From: Dictyoglomus turgidum DSM 6724
GTDB taxonomy: Bacteria; Dictyoglomota; Dictyoglomia; Dictyoglomales; Dictyoglomaceae
DNA: 64,000 nucleotides
Reading direction: 5' to 3'
Assembly (NCBI RefSeq): GCF_000021645.1
Contig: NC_011661.1
Span: 806,001-870,000, forward strand
Numbering within the stretch: position 1 is the stretch's first letter; each line of letters begins with the position of its first letter. The translations under genes were made by a program, and so were the position numbers. Below, in pieces: positions 1 through 8,149 of the stretch. The notes under the pieces are model-generated. The model ran no database searches and had not been told where the DNA came from. It was given only the letters and a program-made list of their open reading frames with translations.

Positions 1-2
1 AA

Positions 3-536
3 ATTCATCCTCAAAAAGATAAGATATTTGTTGTTGATTCAAAACTTACAGAACTTGCTCTTGGTGTTGTGGTAATTGAACTTGCAAAGGCTATAGAGAA
101 AGGTGCAAAAGTAGATGATCTTATAAATCTTGCTGAGAAATTGTATCTAAATAGCAATATAAAATTTACGGTAGACACTTTGGAGTATCTCTATAGAGGT
201 GGGAGAATTGGGGCAGCTCAAGCATGGATGGGAAGCATCCTGCAAATTAAACCCATCTTGGAATTGAGAGAAGGGGCTATTGAACCAGTGGAAAGGGTAA
301 GAACTAAGCAAAAATTAAGGGCAAGAATTATTGAGCTTATTAAGGAATATGCAGGGAAAGATCCTGTAAAAATTGCTGTTGCTTACTCAGACAATTATGA
401 AGAAGTCTTAGAGATATCTCAAGAGGTAAAAAATACTCTCAATATTACTGATTTTTATATGGGATTCTTTAGCTGTACTATTCTTTCTCATATTGGTCCT
501 GGCTCCTGGGGAATAATAGCTTTTAAAGAAGTTTAA
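3..536 (+). CDS. DegV family (fatty-acid-binding) protein, 3' part
   Basis: The open frame enters from the left edge, so the start lies outside the window; 177 C-terminal residues are visible. They contain a VVDSK-T-LALG segment and, further on, DTLEYLYRGGRIG, the layout of the second half of DegV proteins. DegV proteins bind one fatty acid in a cleft between two domains, and FakB members hand it to the FakA kinase for phospholipid synthesis. No fakA is in this window, so a role in fatty acid uptake is inference from the family. The stop codon sits 7 bases before the next gene, so the two are probably co-transcribed. Confidence 0.85.
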   Translation: MHPQKDKIFVVDSKLTELALGVVVIELAKAIEKGAKVDDLINLAEKLYLNSNIKFTVDTLEYLYRGGRIGAAQAWMGSILQIKPILELREGAIEPVERVRTKQKLRARIIELIKEYAGKDPVKIAVAYSDNYEEVLEISQEVKNTLNITDFYMGFFSCTILSHIGPGSWGIIAFKEV

Positions 537-543
537 GAAGGAG

Positions 544-2094
544 ATGATGAATAAATTGTTACAACAGATAGTGGATGACTTAGATAAATTTTTGGCCATA
601 TTTCCTAATGATATAAAAAATAGATTAGAGCAAGATCCTGATATAAAGGATCTTATAGAAGTAGTGCTTGACCTTGGAAGAGAAATTGAGGCAAGATTTT
701 ACAAAAAGACTGTTATTTTCGAAGGAAGATTTACCACTGAGGAAGATCTAAATTATATTATCGCAAGAGTAGGGGAATTTAGTGGGGATAAGAGGGCAGG
801 TATAGAAAGGACTCTTCATAGGATTTCTGCTATAGAGAATAGACATGGGAGGATAATTGGGCTAACCTGTAGAGTGGGAAGAGCTGTATTAGGAACGGTA
901 GATATAATAAGAGATGTTATTGAAACAGGCAAAAATATACTTCTTCTAGGTAAGCCTGGTGTAGGTAAGACTACTCTTTTAAGAGAGACTGCAAGGGTTC
1001 TTGCTGATGAGCTTGGTAAAAGGGTTATTATTATTGATACTTCTAATGAGATTGGTGGAGATGGTGATATTCCCCATCCTGCCATAGGCAGAGCAAGGAG
1101 AATGCAAGTTCCAAATCCATCAAAACAGCACGATGTTATGATTGAAGCGGTAGAAAATCATATGCCTGAGGTTATTGTAATTGATGAGATTGGAACAGAA
1201 CTTGAAGCGAAAGCTGCAAGAACTATTGCAGAAAGAGGTGTGCAGTTGATTGGGACAGCCCATGGTATAACTTTGCAAAATTTACTTCTCAACCCAACTC
1301 TTTCTGATCTTGTAGGGGGAATTCAGGTAGTTACTTTAAGTGATGAAGAAGCAAAAAGAAGAGGTACCCAAAAAACTGTCTTAGAGAGAAAGGCTCCTCC
1401 TACTTTTCAAGTGGTAATAGAGATTCAAGAGAGAGATAGGCTTGCTATTCATCATGATGTGGCAAAAACCGTTGATGCATTACTTAGAGGATATATTATA
1501 AAACCAGAGATAAGAGTAAGAACCCCTGAGGGAGAAGTTAAAAAGGTTGAAGCTCCTACTATTGAACCTGTGGAAGAAGAGGAAGAAGTATCGGTTTTTG
1601 GAAAGCCTGAGAAAATAGAGAAAAGAACAGAACCTTTAAGGATATTTCCTTATGGTATAAGCAGAAATAGATTGGAGAAAGCAATACGCAATTTAGGTGT
1701 TCCTGCTTTTGTAGTTAAAAATCTTTCTGAAGCTAATTGTCTTTTGATTCTAAAAGCACATCAAAAGAGAGCAAAGGATCTTTTGAAGGAGGCGGAGAAA
1801 AAGGGTATTAAAATTGCTGTATTAAGAAGCAATACTGTAACCCAGATAGAAAGATTTTTAAGCGAGGAATTTGGAATAGCTATAAGCAGTAAGAGTGATG
1901 CTGAGGAAGAAGCATTAAGAGAGGCTCAAGAGGGTATAGAATATGTATTAACTCATGATGAGCCTTACGAATTATCACCTCAACCTGCTTATATAAGAAG
2001 ATTACAACATCAACTTATTCAACAGTATGGTTTACACTCCGAAAGTGTTGGAGTAGAACCTTTTCGCAAGGTAAGAATATATCCTTCTCATTAA
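544..2094 (+). CDS. SpoIIIAA-like AAA ATPase with R3H domain
   Basis: This 516-residue protein has an N-terminal region of about 120 residues, then a RecA/AAA-like ATPase core with Walker A GKPGVGKTT (around residue 140) and Walker B VIVIDEIG (around residue 212), an acidic linker, and a C-terminal nucleic-acid-binding segment with an R-x3-H (RRLQH) motif near residue 490. The core resembles stage III sporulation protein AA and the plastid Ycf45 family; the R3H tail is typical of the non-sporulation branch. In Bacillus, SpoIIIAA powers the feeding-tube complex, but no other spoIIIA genes are here. A role with single-stranded nucleic acid is more plausible, though unproven. The start has ATG-ATG after AAGAAGGAG; either ATG would serve. 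Confidence 0.85.
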   Translation: MMNKLLQQIVDDLDKFLAIFPNDIKNRLEQDPDIKDLIEVVLDLGREIEARFYKKTVIFEGRFTTEEDLNYIIARVGEFSGDKRAGIERTLHRISAIENRHGRIIGLTCRVGRAVLGTVDIIRDVIETGKNILLLGKPGVGKTTLLRETARVLADELGKRVIIIDTSNEIGGDGDIPHPAIGRARRMQVPNPSKQHDVMIEAVENHMPEVIVIDEIGTELEAKAARTIAERGVQLIGTAHGITLQNLLLNPTLSDLVGGIQVVTLSDEEAKRRGTQKTVLERKAPPTFQVVIEIQERDRLAIHHDVAKTVDALLRGYIIKPEIRVRTPEGEVKKVEAPTIEPVEEEEEVSVFGKPEKIEKRTEPLRIFPYGISRNRLEKAIRNLGVPAFVVKNLSEANCLLILKAHQKRAKDLLKEAEKKGIKIAVLRSNTVTQIERFLSEEFGIAISSKSDAEEEALREAQEGIEYVLTHDEPYELSPQPAYIRRLQHQLIQQYGLHSESVGVEPFRKVRIYPSH

Positions 2095-2099
2095 GGAAT

Positions 2100-2723
2100 A
2101 TGAAAAATAATCTTTTTATAACCTTTGAAGGAATAGATGGCTCTGGAAAGACTACGCAAGCTTTACTTTTAAAGGAGCATTTTGAAAGTAAGGGTTATAA
2201 AGTTCATCTTACGAGAGAGCCTGGAGGAACAGATGTGGGAAATAAAATAAGAGAAATACTTTTAAACCCTGCTTTTTCAATAAATTACTGGACAGAAGCC
2301 TTTTTGTATTTAGCATCCAGAGTAGAAAATACTATTAATATTATTAAAAAACTTAAGGAAAATTATGTAGTAATCTGTGAAAGGTATGCTGATTCAACCC
2401 TTGCTTATCAAGGATACGGAAGAAATTTACCTTTGGAACTTCTTGTAGAGATGAATCAGATAGCTACTTTTGGATTAAAGCCAAATCTTACTATTTTGAT
2501 TGATTTAGATCCTGAATTGGCTTTGAGAAGAAAAAAAAGTTTTGATAGAATTGAAAGAGAAAACATAGAATTTTATTATAAAGTAAGAAAAGGGTACTTG
2601 GAGATTGCTAAAAAGGAAAAAGAAAGGTTCATAATAATACCTGGAGATTTGTCAAAAGGAGAGATTTTTAAAAGAATTGTTGAAGAAATAGAGAGAAAAA
2701 ACCTTGGAGAGGTGCAGAAATGA
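2100..2723 (+). CDS. tmk: Thymidylate kinase
   Basis: Phosphorylates dTMP to dTDP with ATP. The 207-residue protein has the P-loop GIDGSGKTT at residues 11-19, the TREPGGT segment that contacts nucleotide, and ERYADSTLAYQGYGR with the DR-type catalytic region near residue 97. Length is normal for bacterial TMK. It starts 6 bases after the previous stop and overlaps the next gene by 4 bases (ATGA). The order tmk, darA, holB, ricT is the one known from Bacillus. With thyX, tdk and dut elsewhere in the window, most of the dTTP supply route is present. Confidence 0.97.
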   Translation: MKNNLFITFEGIDGSGKTTQALLLKEHFESKGYKVHLTREPGGTDVGNKIREILLNPAFSINYWTEAFLYLASRVENTINIIKKLKENYVVICERYADSTLAYQGYGRNLPLELLVEMNQIATFGLKPNLTILIDLDPELALRRKKSFDRIERENIEFYYKVRKGYLEIAKKEKERFIIIPGDLSKGEIFKRIVEEIERKNLGEVQK

Positions 2724-3046
2724 AGTTAGTTTTTGCCATTATTCAGGAGGAGGATTGGAAAAAGGTAAGGGAGATTTTTATAGAACATAATTTTTCTCTT
2801 ACCTTTTTCAAGAGTAAAGGAGGTTTTTTAGAGGAAGGGTCTGTAACACTGATGACAGTGGTAGATGATGATAGGTTTGAAGAAGTTTTGACTATTTTAA
2901 GAGAAAATTGTAAAGAAAGAGAAAAGATGATTATTCCTCCTCTTCCCTCCGTAGAGTTACTAAGAACTGTGCCTATGCCTGTTAAAATAAAAGTAGGCGG
3001 AGCGGTAGTTTTTGCTGTAGATGTAAGCTATTTTGAAAAGATATAG
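2720..3046 (+). CDS. darA: Cyclic-di-AMP receptor, DarA/PstA (YaaQ) family
   Basis: This 108-residue PII-like protein has the family layout: MKLVFAIIQ at the N terminus, a glycine-rich KSKGGFLEEGS loop near residue 32, and the ending of the core CKEREKMIIPP. DarA proteins are trimeric, bind c-di-AMP between subunits, and sit in the cytoplasm; their downstream partner is not established. Placement directly between tmk and holB matches Bacillus (yaaQ) and supports the call. Regulation by c-di-AMP in this organism is inference, since no diadenylate cyclase is in the window. Confidence 0.88.
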   Translation: MKLVFAIIQEEDWKKVREIFIEHNFSLTFFKSKGGFLEEGSVTLMTVVDDDRFEEVLTILRENCKEREKMIIPPLPSVELLRTVPMPVKIKVGGAVVFAVDVSYFEKI

Positions 3047-3048
3047 TT

Positions 3049-4029
3049 ATGGCATTTAAGGAAATAGTTGGTCAAAGACAAGCAGTAGAAATATTGAGAA
3101 AAGCTATTCATGAAAATAGGTTATCTCAAACTTATCTTTTTGTAGGACCCGAAGGCGTTGGTAAAAAACTAACTGCAATTTCTCTTGTTCAAGCCTTAAA
3201 TTGTAAGATAGAACCCTTTGAGGGATGTGGTAAATGTGATATTTGTGAGGCTATTAAAAACCTTTCTTATCCTGACCTATTCTATATTGAGCCCGAGGGA
3301 CAATGGTATAAAATACAACAAGTAAGAGAATTGAGAAAAGAAGCATATGTAAAGCCATACATAGGTGATTTGAAAGTGTTTATATTAGATGAAGCACATC
3401 AATTAAGAAATGAGGGGGCTAATGCTCTTTTGAAGATATTAGAGGAACCTCCAGAGCATACATTGTTTATTCTGATAGCTTACAGACCTGAATTATTACT
3501 ACCTACAATTATTTCAAGAAGTCAAATCATAAACTTTACGTATTTGACTTATGAAGAAGTATGGCGGATAATAGAAGATAAAGTTCCTGAAGATAGGCTT
3601 GAAGTTCTTGTAAATTTATCCCAAGGAAGTGTAGGAAAGGCTTTTTTTTGGAATGATGAAAATAATTGGACAAAAAGGGTAGAACTATTTAAATATCTTA
3701 CCCTTCTTAAGAAAGACAAATTATATTCTCCTTTTGACCTTGTTGATTTTTTAGCAGAAGAAAAGGATAATGAGAAGATCATAAGCTTACTTGAGCTTGT
3801 TCTTTTTTGGTGGAGAGATCTCTTTTTCTGGAAGCTTACAGGAGATGAAAAATATATCACTCAAAAAGATTTTTCTGTAGAGATAGCAAGAAAATCTCAG
3901 GAATATTCAATTTCAGAGTTAAAAACCTTTTTTAGATTAACTCAGGATGCTATAAGAGGTATTAGAAATAATGCTAATTTATTGTTGACTTTAGAGACTT
4001 TATTTTTGAGAGTAGGTTTGGGCTCGTGA
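3049..4029 (+). CDS. holB: DNA polymerase III delta' subunit
   Basis: Clamp-loader subunit of the replicative polymerase. The 326-residue protein has an AAA+ fold with a P-loop-like GPEGVGKK at residues 33-40, a zinc module with Cys52, Cys60, Cys63 and Cys66, a DEAH box (ILDEAHQL) and an SRSQ segment where DnaX-type loaders have SRC. The zinc module and the position after darA support delta' rather than DnaX. The gene begins 2 bases after darA with no clear ribosome site, which suggests translational coupling. It overlaps ricT by 4 bases or fewer depending on the ricT start. Confidence 0.93.
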   Translation: MAFKEIVGQRQAVEILRKAIHENRLSQTYLFVGPEGVGKKLTAISLVQALNCKIEPFEGCGKCDICEAIKNLSYPDLFYIEPEGQWYKIQQVRELRKEAYVKPYIGDLKVFILDEAHQLRNEGANALLKILEEPPEHTLFILIAYRPELLLPTIISRSQIINFTYLTYEEVWRIIEDKVPEDRLEVLVNLSQGSVGKAFFWNDENNWTKRVELFKYLTLLKKDKLYSPFDLVDFLAEEKDNEKIISLLELVLFWWRDLFFWKLTGDEKYITQKDFSVEIARKSQEYSISELKTFFRLTQDAIRGIRNNANLLLTLETLFLRVGLGS

Positions 4030-4931
4030 TGATGCTTGAGGATAAAGAAAGTATATACGTGGTAGGAATAAGATTAAGAAGTTTGAAGGTTTATTATTTC
4101 TCAACCACTGATCCTGATCTGAAAGTGGGAGATGTGGTAATAGTAAAGACTGTTCAAGGGATGGAAGCGGGAAGAGTAGTAATTCCTCCTTTTGTTCCTT
4201 CAGAAAATTTTGAACCCCCTTCTCCTCTAAAACCTATATTGAGAAGAGCAACTGAGGATGATTTAAAAAAAATAGAAGAGTATAGAGAAAAAGAAAGAGA
4301 AGTTCTTCGATTTGCACAAGAAAAAGCTAAGACTTTGAATTTACCTATGAAAATGCTTGCTTGTGAGATTAATTTTGATTACAGTAAAATTACTATACAT
4401 TTTGCATCTGAAGAGAGAGTTGATTTTAGGGAGTTAGTAAAGGAACTTGCAGCTCAATATAAGACCAGGATTGAATTGCATCAAGTGGGAGTAAGGGATG
4501 AGGTAAGGTATTTAGGAGGTCTTGGAATTTGTGGAAGAGAAGTTTGTTGTCATCTTTATCTTCAGGATTTTGAATCTATTTCGGTAAAGATGGCAAAGGA
4601 ACAGGGGCTCGCTTTAAACCCGTTAAAAATTTCTGGTATTTGTGGAAGATTAATGTGTTGTTTGTCTTACGAATATAAGACATATCAAGATATAAAAGCG
4701 AATTTACCTCCTAAGGGTACAGTAGTGGAGACGAGACAAGGAAAAGGAGTGGTTGTAGATCATCATGTACCGTTAAATAAGCTGGTTGTGGAGTTTGATG
4801 AAGAAAGAAGAGAGTTAGTCTCTTTAGACGAGATTGAGAAAATCTATACGAAAGAGGAAAAAGAAAGGGATAAAGATAAAGTTCTTGAGAAGATACTTAA
4901 GATGTTAGAAGAAGATGATGAGCAAGGCTGA
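4029..4931 (+). CDS. ricT: RicT/YaaT, PSP1-domain protein
   Basis: A PSP1-domain protein of 300 residues. Two cysteine clusters, CGREVCC and CGRLMCC, lie about 40 residues apart near residues 165-215; in Bacillus RicT such cysteines take part in iron-sulfur binding by the RicA-RicF-RicT (Y) complex, which steers RNase Y cleavage. GTG (4026), ATG (4029) and ATG (4032) are stacked; I chose the ATG overlapping the holB stop. RNase Y is encoded in this window (12978), so a RicT-RNase Y link is plausible, but RicA and RicF are not present here. Confidence 0.92.
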   Translation: MMLEDKESIYVVGIRLRSLKVYYFSTTDPDLKVGDVVIVKTVQGMEAGRVVIPPFVPSENFEPPSPLKPILRRATEDDLKKIEEYREKEREVLRFAQEKAKTLNLPMKMLACEINFDYSKITIHFASEERVDFRELVKELAAQYKTRIELHQVGVRDEVRYLGGLGICGREVCCHLYLQDFESISVKMAKEQGLALNPLKISGICGRLMCCLSYEYKTYQDIKANLPPKGTVVETRQGKGVVVDHHVPLNKLVVEFDEERRELVSLDEIEKIYTKEEKERDKDKVLEKILKMLEEDDEQG

Positions 4932-5710
4932 TGGAAGCTGTTTCTCTTGAGGAGATTAAGCTATTTTTTTGGAGAAGGGGTTATCAAATTGACGAATGTT
5001 GTCAAAAAGAAAGGATAATATTACCCAAGGATTTATCCTTAGAAGGGGACTATTTTAATTTCCTCTCTCATTATAGGTTTAGAAGACTATTAAGTGATAT
5101 AATTCACTCTCAGGATAATGGAAGGGTCAATCTTGAAAAACTATTTTCCCGATGGAATTTAGAAGAGATAAGAGAATACTGGGAATTTCTAGTTAAAAGC
5201 GGAATTTTAACTTTAGTTAATGAGAATTATTATTTTTCCTATCCCTATATTGATAATTTTGGGGAAACTCTTGAGTGGTATATATCTGGTTTATTAGTGA
5301 AGGAGTTTAAGATGCCTACAGTTTGGGGTGTAAAAATCAGAGAACTAAAGGGTGGAGGAGACTTTGACGTCCTTTCTATTCTTGAGGGATATTTACTATA
5401 TATAGAATGTAAAACCAGTCCTCCTAACAATGTAAGATTAAGGGAAATTTGGGAGTTTCTTCGAAGAAGGGAGGAATTAAAACCTAAGATTACTATACTT
5501 TTTATTGATACTACTCTTAAAATTGAGAGAAATATAACGGAGAATGTGAAATATCTTCTTGATAAGAGATTTGCTAAAGACAAAAATAATGTACTTTTAA
5601 AATTAAAAGAAGGGATATATGCGTTTGATAAAAGTTTATATATAATGCAAAGTAAGGGTGAGATGGTTAAAAATTTTCAATTAGTTTTTAGAGATTTTTT
5701 GAATGGATAA
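4931..5710 (+). CDS. Predicted PD-(D/E)XK nuclease-fold protein
   Basis: I do not recognise a named family. The 259-residue protein has an N-terminal, probably helical, half (1-110) with winged-helix-like content and a C-terminal half with the signature of the PD-(D/E)XK nuclease superfamily: Glu115 on a helix, GGGDFDVL with Asp146, and YIECK with Glu159 and Lys161. No signal peptide or membrane segment is visible. It overlaps ricT at its start and rarA at its end by 1 and 8 bases, so it belongs to a tight operon with holB and rarA. A DNA repair or replication nuclease is a reasonable guess from fold and context only. Confidence 0.6.
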   Translation: MEAVSLEEIKLFFWRRGYQIDECCQKERIILPKDLSLEGDYFNFLSHYRFRRLLSDIIHSQDNGRVNLEKLFSRWNLEEIREYWEFLVKSGILTLVNENYYFSYPYIDNFGETLEWYISGLLVKEFKMPTVWGVKIRELKGGGDFDVLSILEGYLLYIECKTSPPNNVRLREIWEFLRRREELKPKITILFIDTTLKIERNITENVKYLLDKRFAKDKNNVLLKLKEGIYAFDKSLYIMQSKGEMVKNFQLVFRDFLNG

Positions 5711-6998
5711 GCAGGAAAGATTATTTAAAGAGGATAATAGTTATGAACCCCTCTCTTTTAGGATGAGACCAAGAACTCTTGAGGAGTTCCTTGGGGCAGA
5801 GGATATTATTGGAGAAAAATCTTTTTTGAGGAAAGCTATTAATAAAGGGTATCTTCCATCTCTCATCATTTATGGCCCTCCTGGATCTGGAAAAACTACT
5901 TTATCAGTACTTTTGGCAAAGGCTATAAATGCTGAATTTATAGAACTTAATGCTGCTATTGTGGGGGTACAGGAGTTAAAGGAAGCTTTGCAGAAAGCAA
6001 AAAGAAATCTTGAACTTTATAATAAAAGAACAGTACTTTTCCTTGACGAAATACATCATTTTAATAAGCTTCAACAAGATGTGCTTCTTCCTTTTGTAGA
6101 AAGGGGAATAATGATTCTTATAGGGGCAACTACAGAAAATCCCTTTTTTAGCCTAAATACTACTTTACTATCAAGGTGTAGATTAGTAGAATTGAAGCCT
6201 CTTTCTAAGGAAAACATTGAGAGAATTATAAAGAGGGCTTTAGAAGATAAGGAGAGGGGACTTGGAGAGAGGGATTTAGAGATTAACGAGGATGCTATGG
6301 AAGAAATTGTTAGATTTGCAAATGGTGATGCGAGAATAGCTTTAAATACTTTAGAACTTGCTTCTTTTATGGTCGCTCCTTCTGAAAATGGAAAACTAAT
6401 TATTACTCGGAACATAGTAAAGGAAGTTATTGGAAAAAGGATTTTTAGGTATGATCAAAGGGGAGATGAACATTATCATACTATTTCTGCCTTTATAAAA
6501 AGTATAAGAGGATCCGATCCTGATGCTGCTCTATATTATCTTGCAAAGATGCTCCTTTCAGGAGAAGATCCAAGATTTATAGCAAGAAGGTTAATTATAC
6601 ACGCAGCTGAAGATATAGGCATGGCTGATCCTTTTGCTCTTGTTATCGCTCAATCAGCTTATTATGCTGTGGATGTGGTAGGTATGCCTGAAGCAAGAAT
6701 ACCTCTTGCAGAGGCAACGGTATATTTAGCAACTGCCCCTAAGAGTAACAGTATCATTATAGGAATTGATAAGGCCATGAGATATATTGAAGAACATGGC
6801 ATATCAGTAATTCCAGAACATTTAAGGGGCAATTCTCCTAAATATATTTATCCTCATGATTATCCAGATCATTTTGTAAAACAGAAGTATCTTCCAGAAG
6901 ATATAGGGGAAATTTTTTATAGTCCTTCAGATCAAGGCAAGGAAAAAATGATAAGAGAAAGGTTAGAGAATTTATGGAAAGAAAGATACAAAAAGTAA
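5703..6998 (+). CDS. rarA: Replication-associated recombination protein A (MgsA-like AAA ATPase)
   Basis: RarA acts at stalled replication forks as a clamp-loader-like ATPase. This 431-residue protein begins with the family SFRMRPRTLEEFLG, then has Walker A GPPGSGKTT near residue 57, Walker B FLDEIHHF near residue 112, a sensor-1 GATTENPFF, and the C-terminal MgsA region with NSIIIGIDKAM and GNSPKYIYPHDYP. Length is typical. It overlaps the upstream nuclease-like gene by 8 bases and the downstream lipoprotein gene by 25 bases. Confidence 0.95.
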   Translation: MDKQERLFKEDNSYEPLSFRMRPRTLEEFLGAEDIIGEKSFLRKAINKGYLPSLIIYGPPGSGKTTLSVLLAKAINAEFIELNAAIVGVQELKEALQKAKRNLELYNKRTVLFLDEIHHFNKLQQDVLLPFVERGIMILIGATTENPFFSLNTTLLSRCRLVELKPLSKENIERIIKRALEDKERGLGERDLEINEDAMEEIVRFANGDARIALNTLELASFMVAPSENGKLIITRNIVKEVIGKRIFRYDQRGDEHYHTISAFIKSIRGSDPDAALYYLAKMLLSGEDPRFIARRLIIHAAEDIGMADPFALVIAQSAYYAVDVVGMPEARIPLAEATVYLATAPKSNSIIIGIDKAMRYIEEHGISVIPEHLRGNSPKYIYPHDYPDHFVKQKYLPEDIGEIFYSPSDQGKEKMIRERLENLWKERYKK

Positions 6999-8149
6999 TT
7001 CTTTTAATTTTGATTTTTTTCCTTTTGTGGTTAGGAGGGTGTGGAGAGGATAGAAAAATAGAAAAAGGAGAGGAGATAAATAAAGGTGAAGTTGTAAGGG
7101 AAAAATTATCTTTAAATCTTGATACAAAGATTGCAGAAGAGATTATAAAGGTATATGAGAAGGAAATAGATAAGTACCTTGTTGAAGATAAAAATGAAGA
7201 GTTTAGAGATTATGTGTTAGGGTATAAAGTTTACTCTATTTATTATAAAAACTTAATGATTAAATATTTTCTCTTGCCAACCTTAAAGTCTGAAAATTTA
7301 ATTATTAGAAAGGTTAAAAGTTCCGATAAGTTAGTTGAAAAATATCAAGTTTATAAAAAATACTCCCTTCCTTCTGGAGAGACAAAGGATGTTAAAATAT
7401 TGAATCTTTATTTCCCCATTAGTAGAATAAGTGGAGTTCTTCCTAAAATCGCTTTCGTAGTAGATGATGTAGTAGAAGACAACTATTGGGTTCATGAACT
7501 TTTAAGTTTTCCGTACACCCTTAATATATCTATAATTCCTACAAGGAAAGCTGAAAAAGTAGCAGAAAAAATTTTTGAGCGAGGTTGGGAGATTATGATG
7601 CACCTTCCAATGGAGTCTATAACTTATCCAAAAGATGCGAAATATTTAGTAGCAGAAGCGATAATGGTTGGGATGAATGAGGATGAAATTGATAATATAG
7701 TGAGGACCCATCTTAAGAGATTTGGGAATATTAAGGTTTCTTGGGTTAATAATCATATGGGATCAAAGGTTACAAAGGACCCTGAAACTATGGAAAAAGT
7801 AATAAATGTTTTTAAAAAGTATAATTTAGCTTTTCTTGACAGTAAAACCATTTTAGGTAGTGTAGCGTATAAGATGGCAAATAGCTCAGGGATTCCTTCT
7901 CTTGAAAATATGTTATTTATTGATCATGAGAACGATGAGAATAAGATAAGACTAAGATTTTTAAAAGCAATTAATATGGCAAAGAGTAAGGGATGGGGAG
8001 TATTTATTTTGCACCTCAGACCTAAGACAATCAAGGTACTCAAAGAACTTGAAAAGGAGGGATTTTTTGCTGACGTGGATTTGGTAAAGATTAGTGATTT
8101 ATACGAAGCAATAAATGAGCATTCATTGGATTTACCTTTAAAGAATTAG
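6974..8149 (+). CDS. Divergent polysaccharide deacetylase family lipoprotein (YibQ-like)
   Basis: The 391-residue protein starts with a hydrophobic signal and a lipobox LGGC (Cys23), so it should be a membrane-anchored lipoprotein. The C-terminal two thirds carry the YibQ pattern: IAFVVDD near residue 163, a later HLPME, and NNHMGSK, which are the positions of metal ligands in the NodB-like fold. The natural substrate of this family is not established; a cell-wall or envelope glycan is the usual assumption. The 3' end overlaps the convergent amylase gene by 59 bases. Confidence 0.85.
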   Translation: MERKIQKVILLILIFFLLWLGGCGEDRKIEKGEEINKGEVVREKLSLNLDTKIAEEIIKVYEKEIDKYLVEDKNEEFRDYVLGYKVYSIYYKNLMIKYFLLPTLKSENLIIRKVKSSDKLVEKYQVYKKYSLPSGETKDVKILNLYFPISRISGVLPKIAFVVDDVVEDNYWVHELLSFPYTLNISIIPTRKAEKVAEKIFERGWEIMMHLPMESITYPKDAKYLVAEAIMVGMNEDEIDNIVRTHLKRFGNIKVSWVNNHMGSKVTKDPETMEKVINVFKKYNLAFLDSKTILGSVAYKMANSSGIPSLENMLFIDHENDENKIRLRFLKAINMAKSKGWGVFILHLRPKTIKVLKELEKEGFFADVDLVKISDLYEAINEHSLDLPLKN

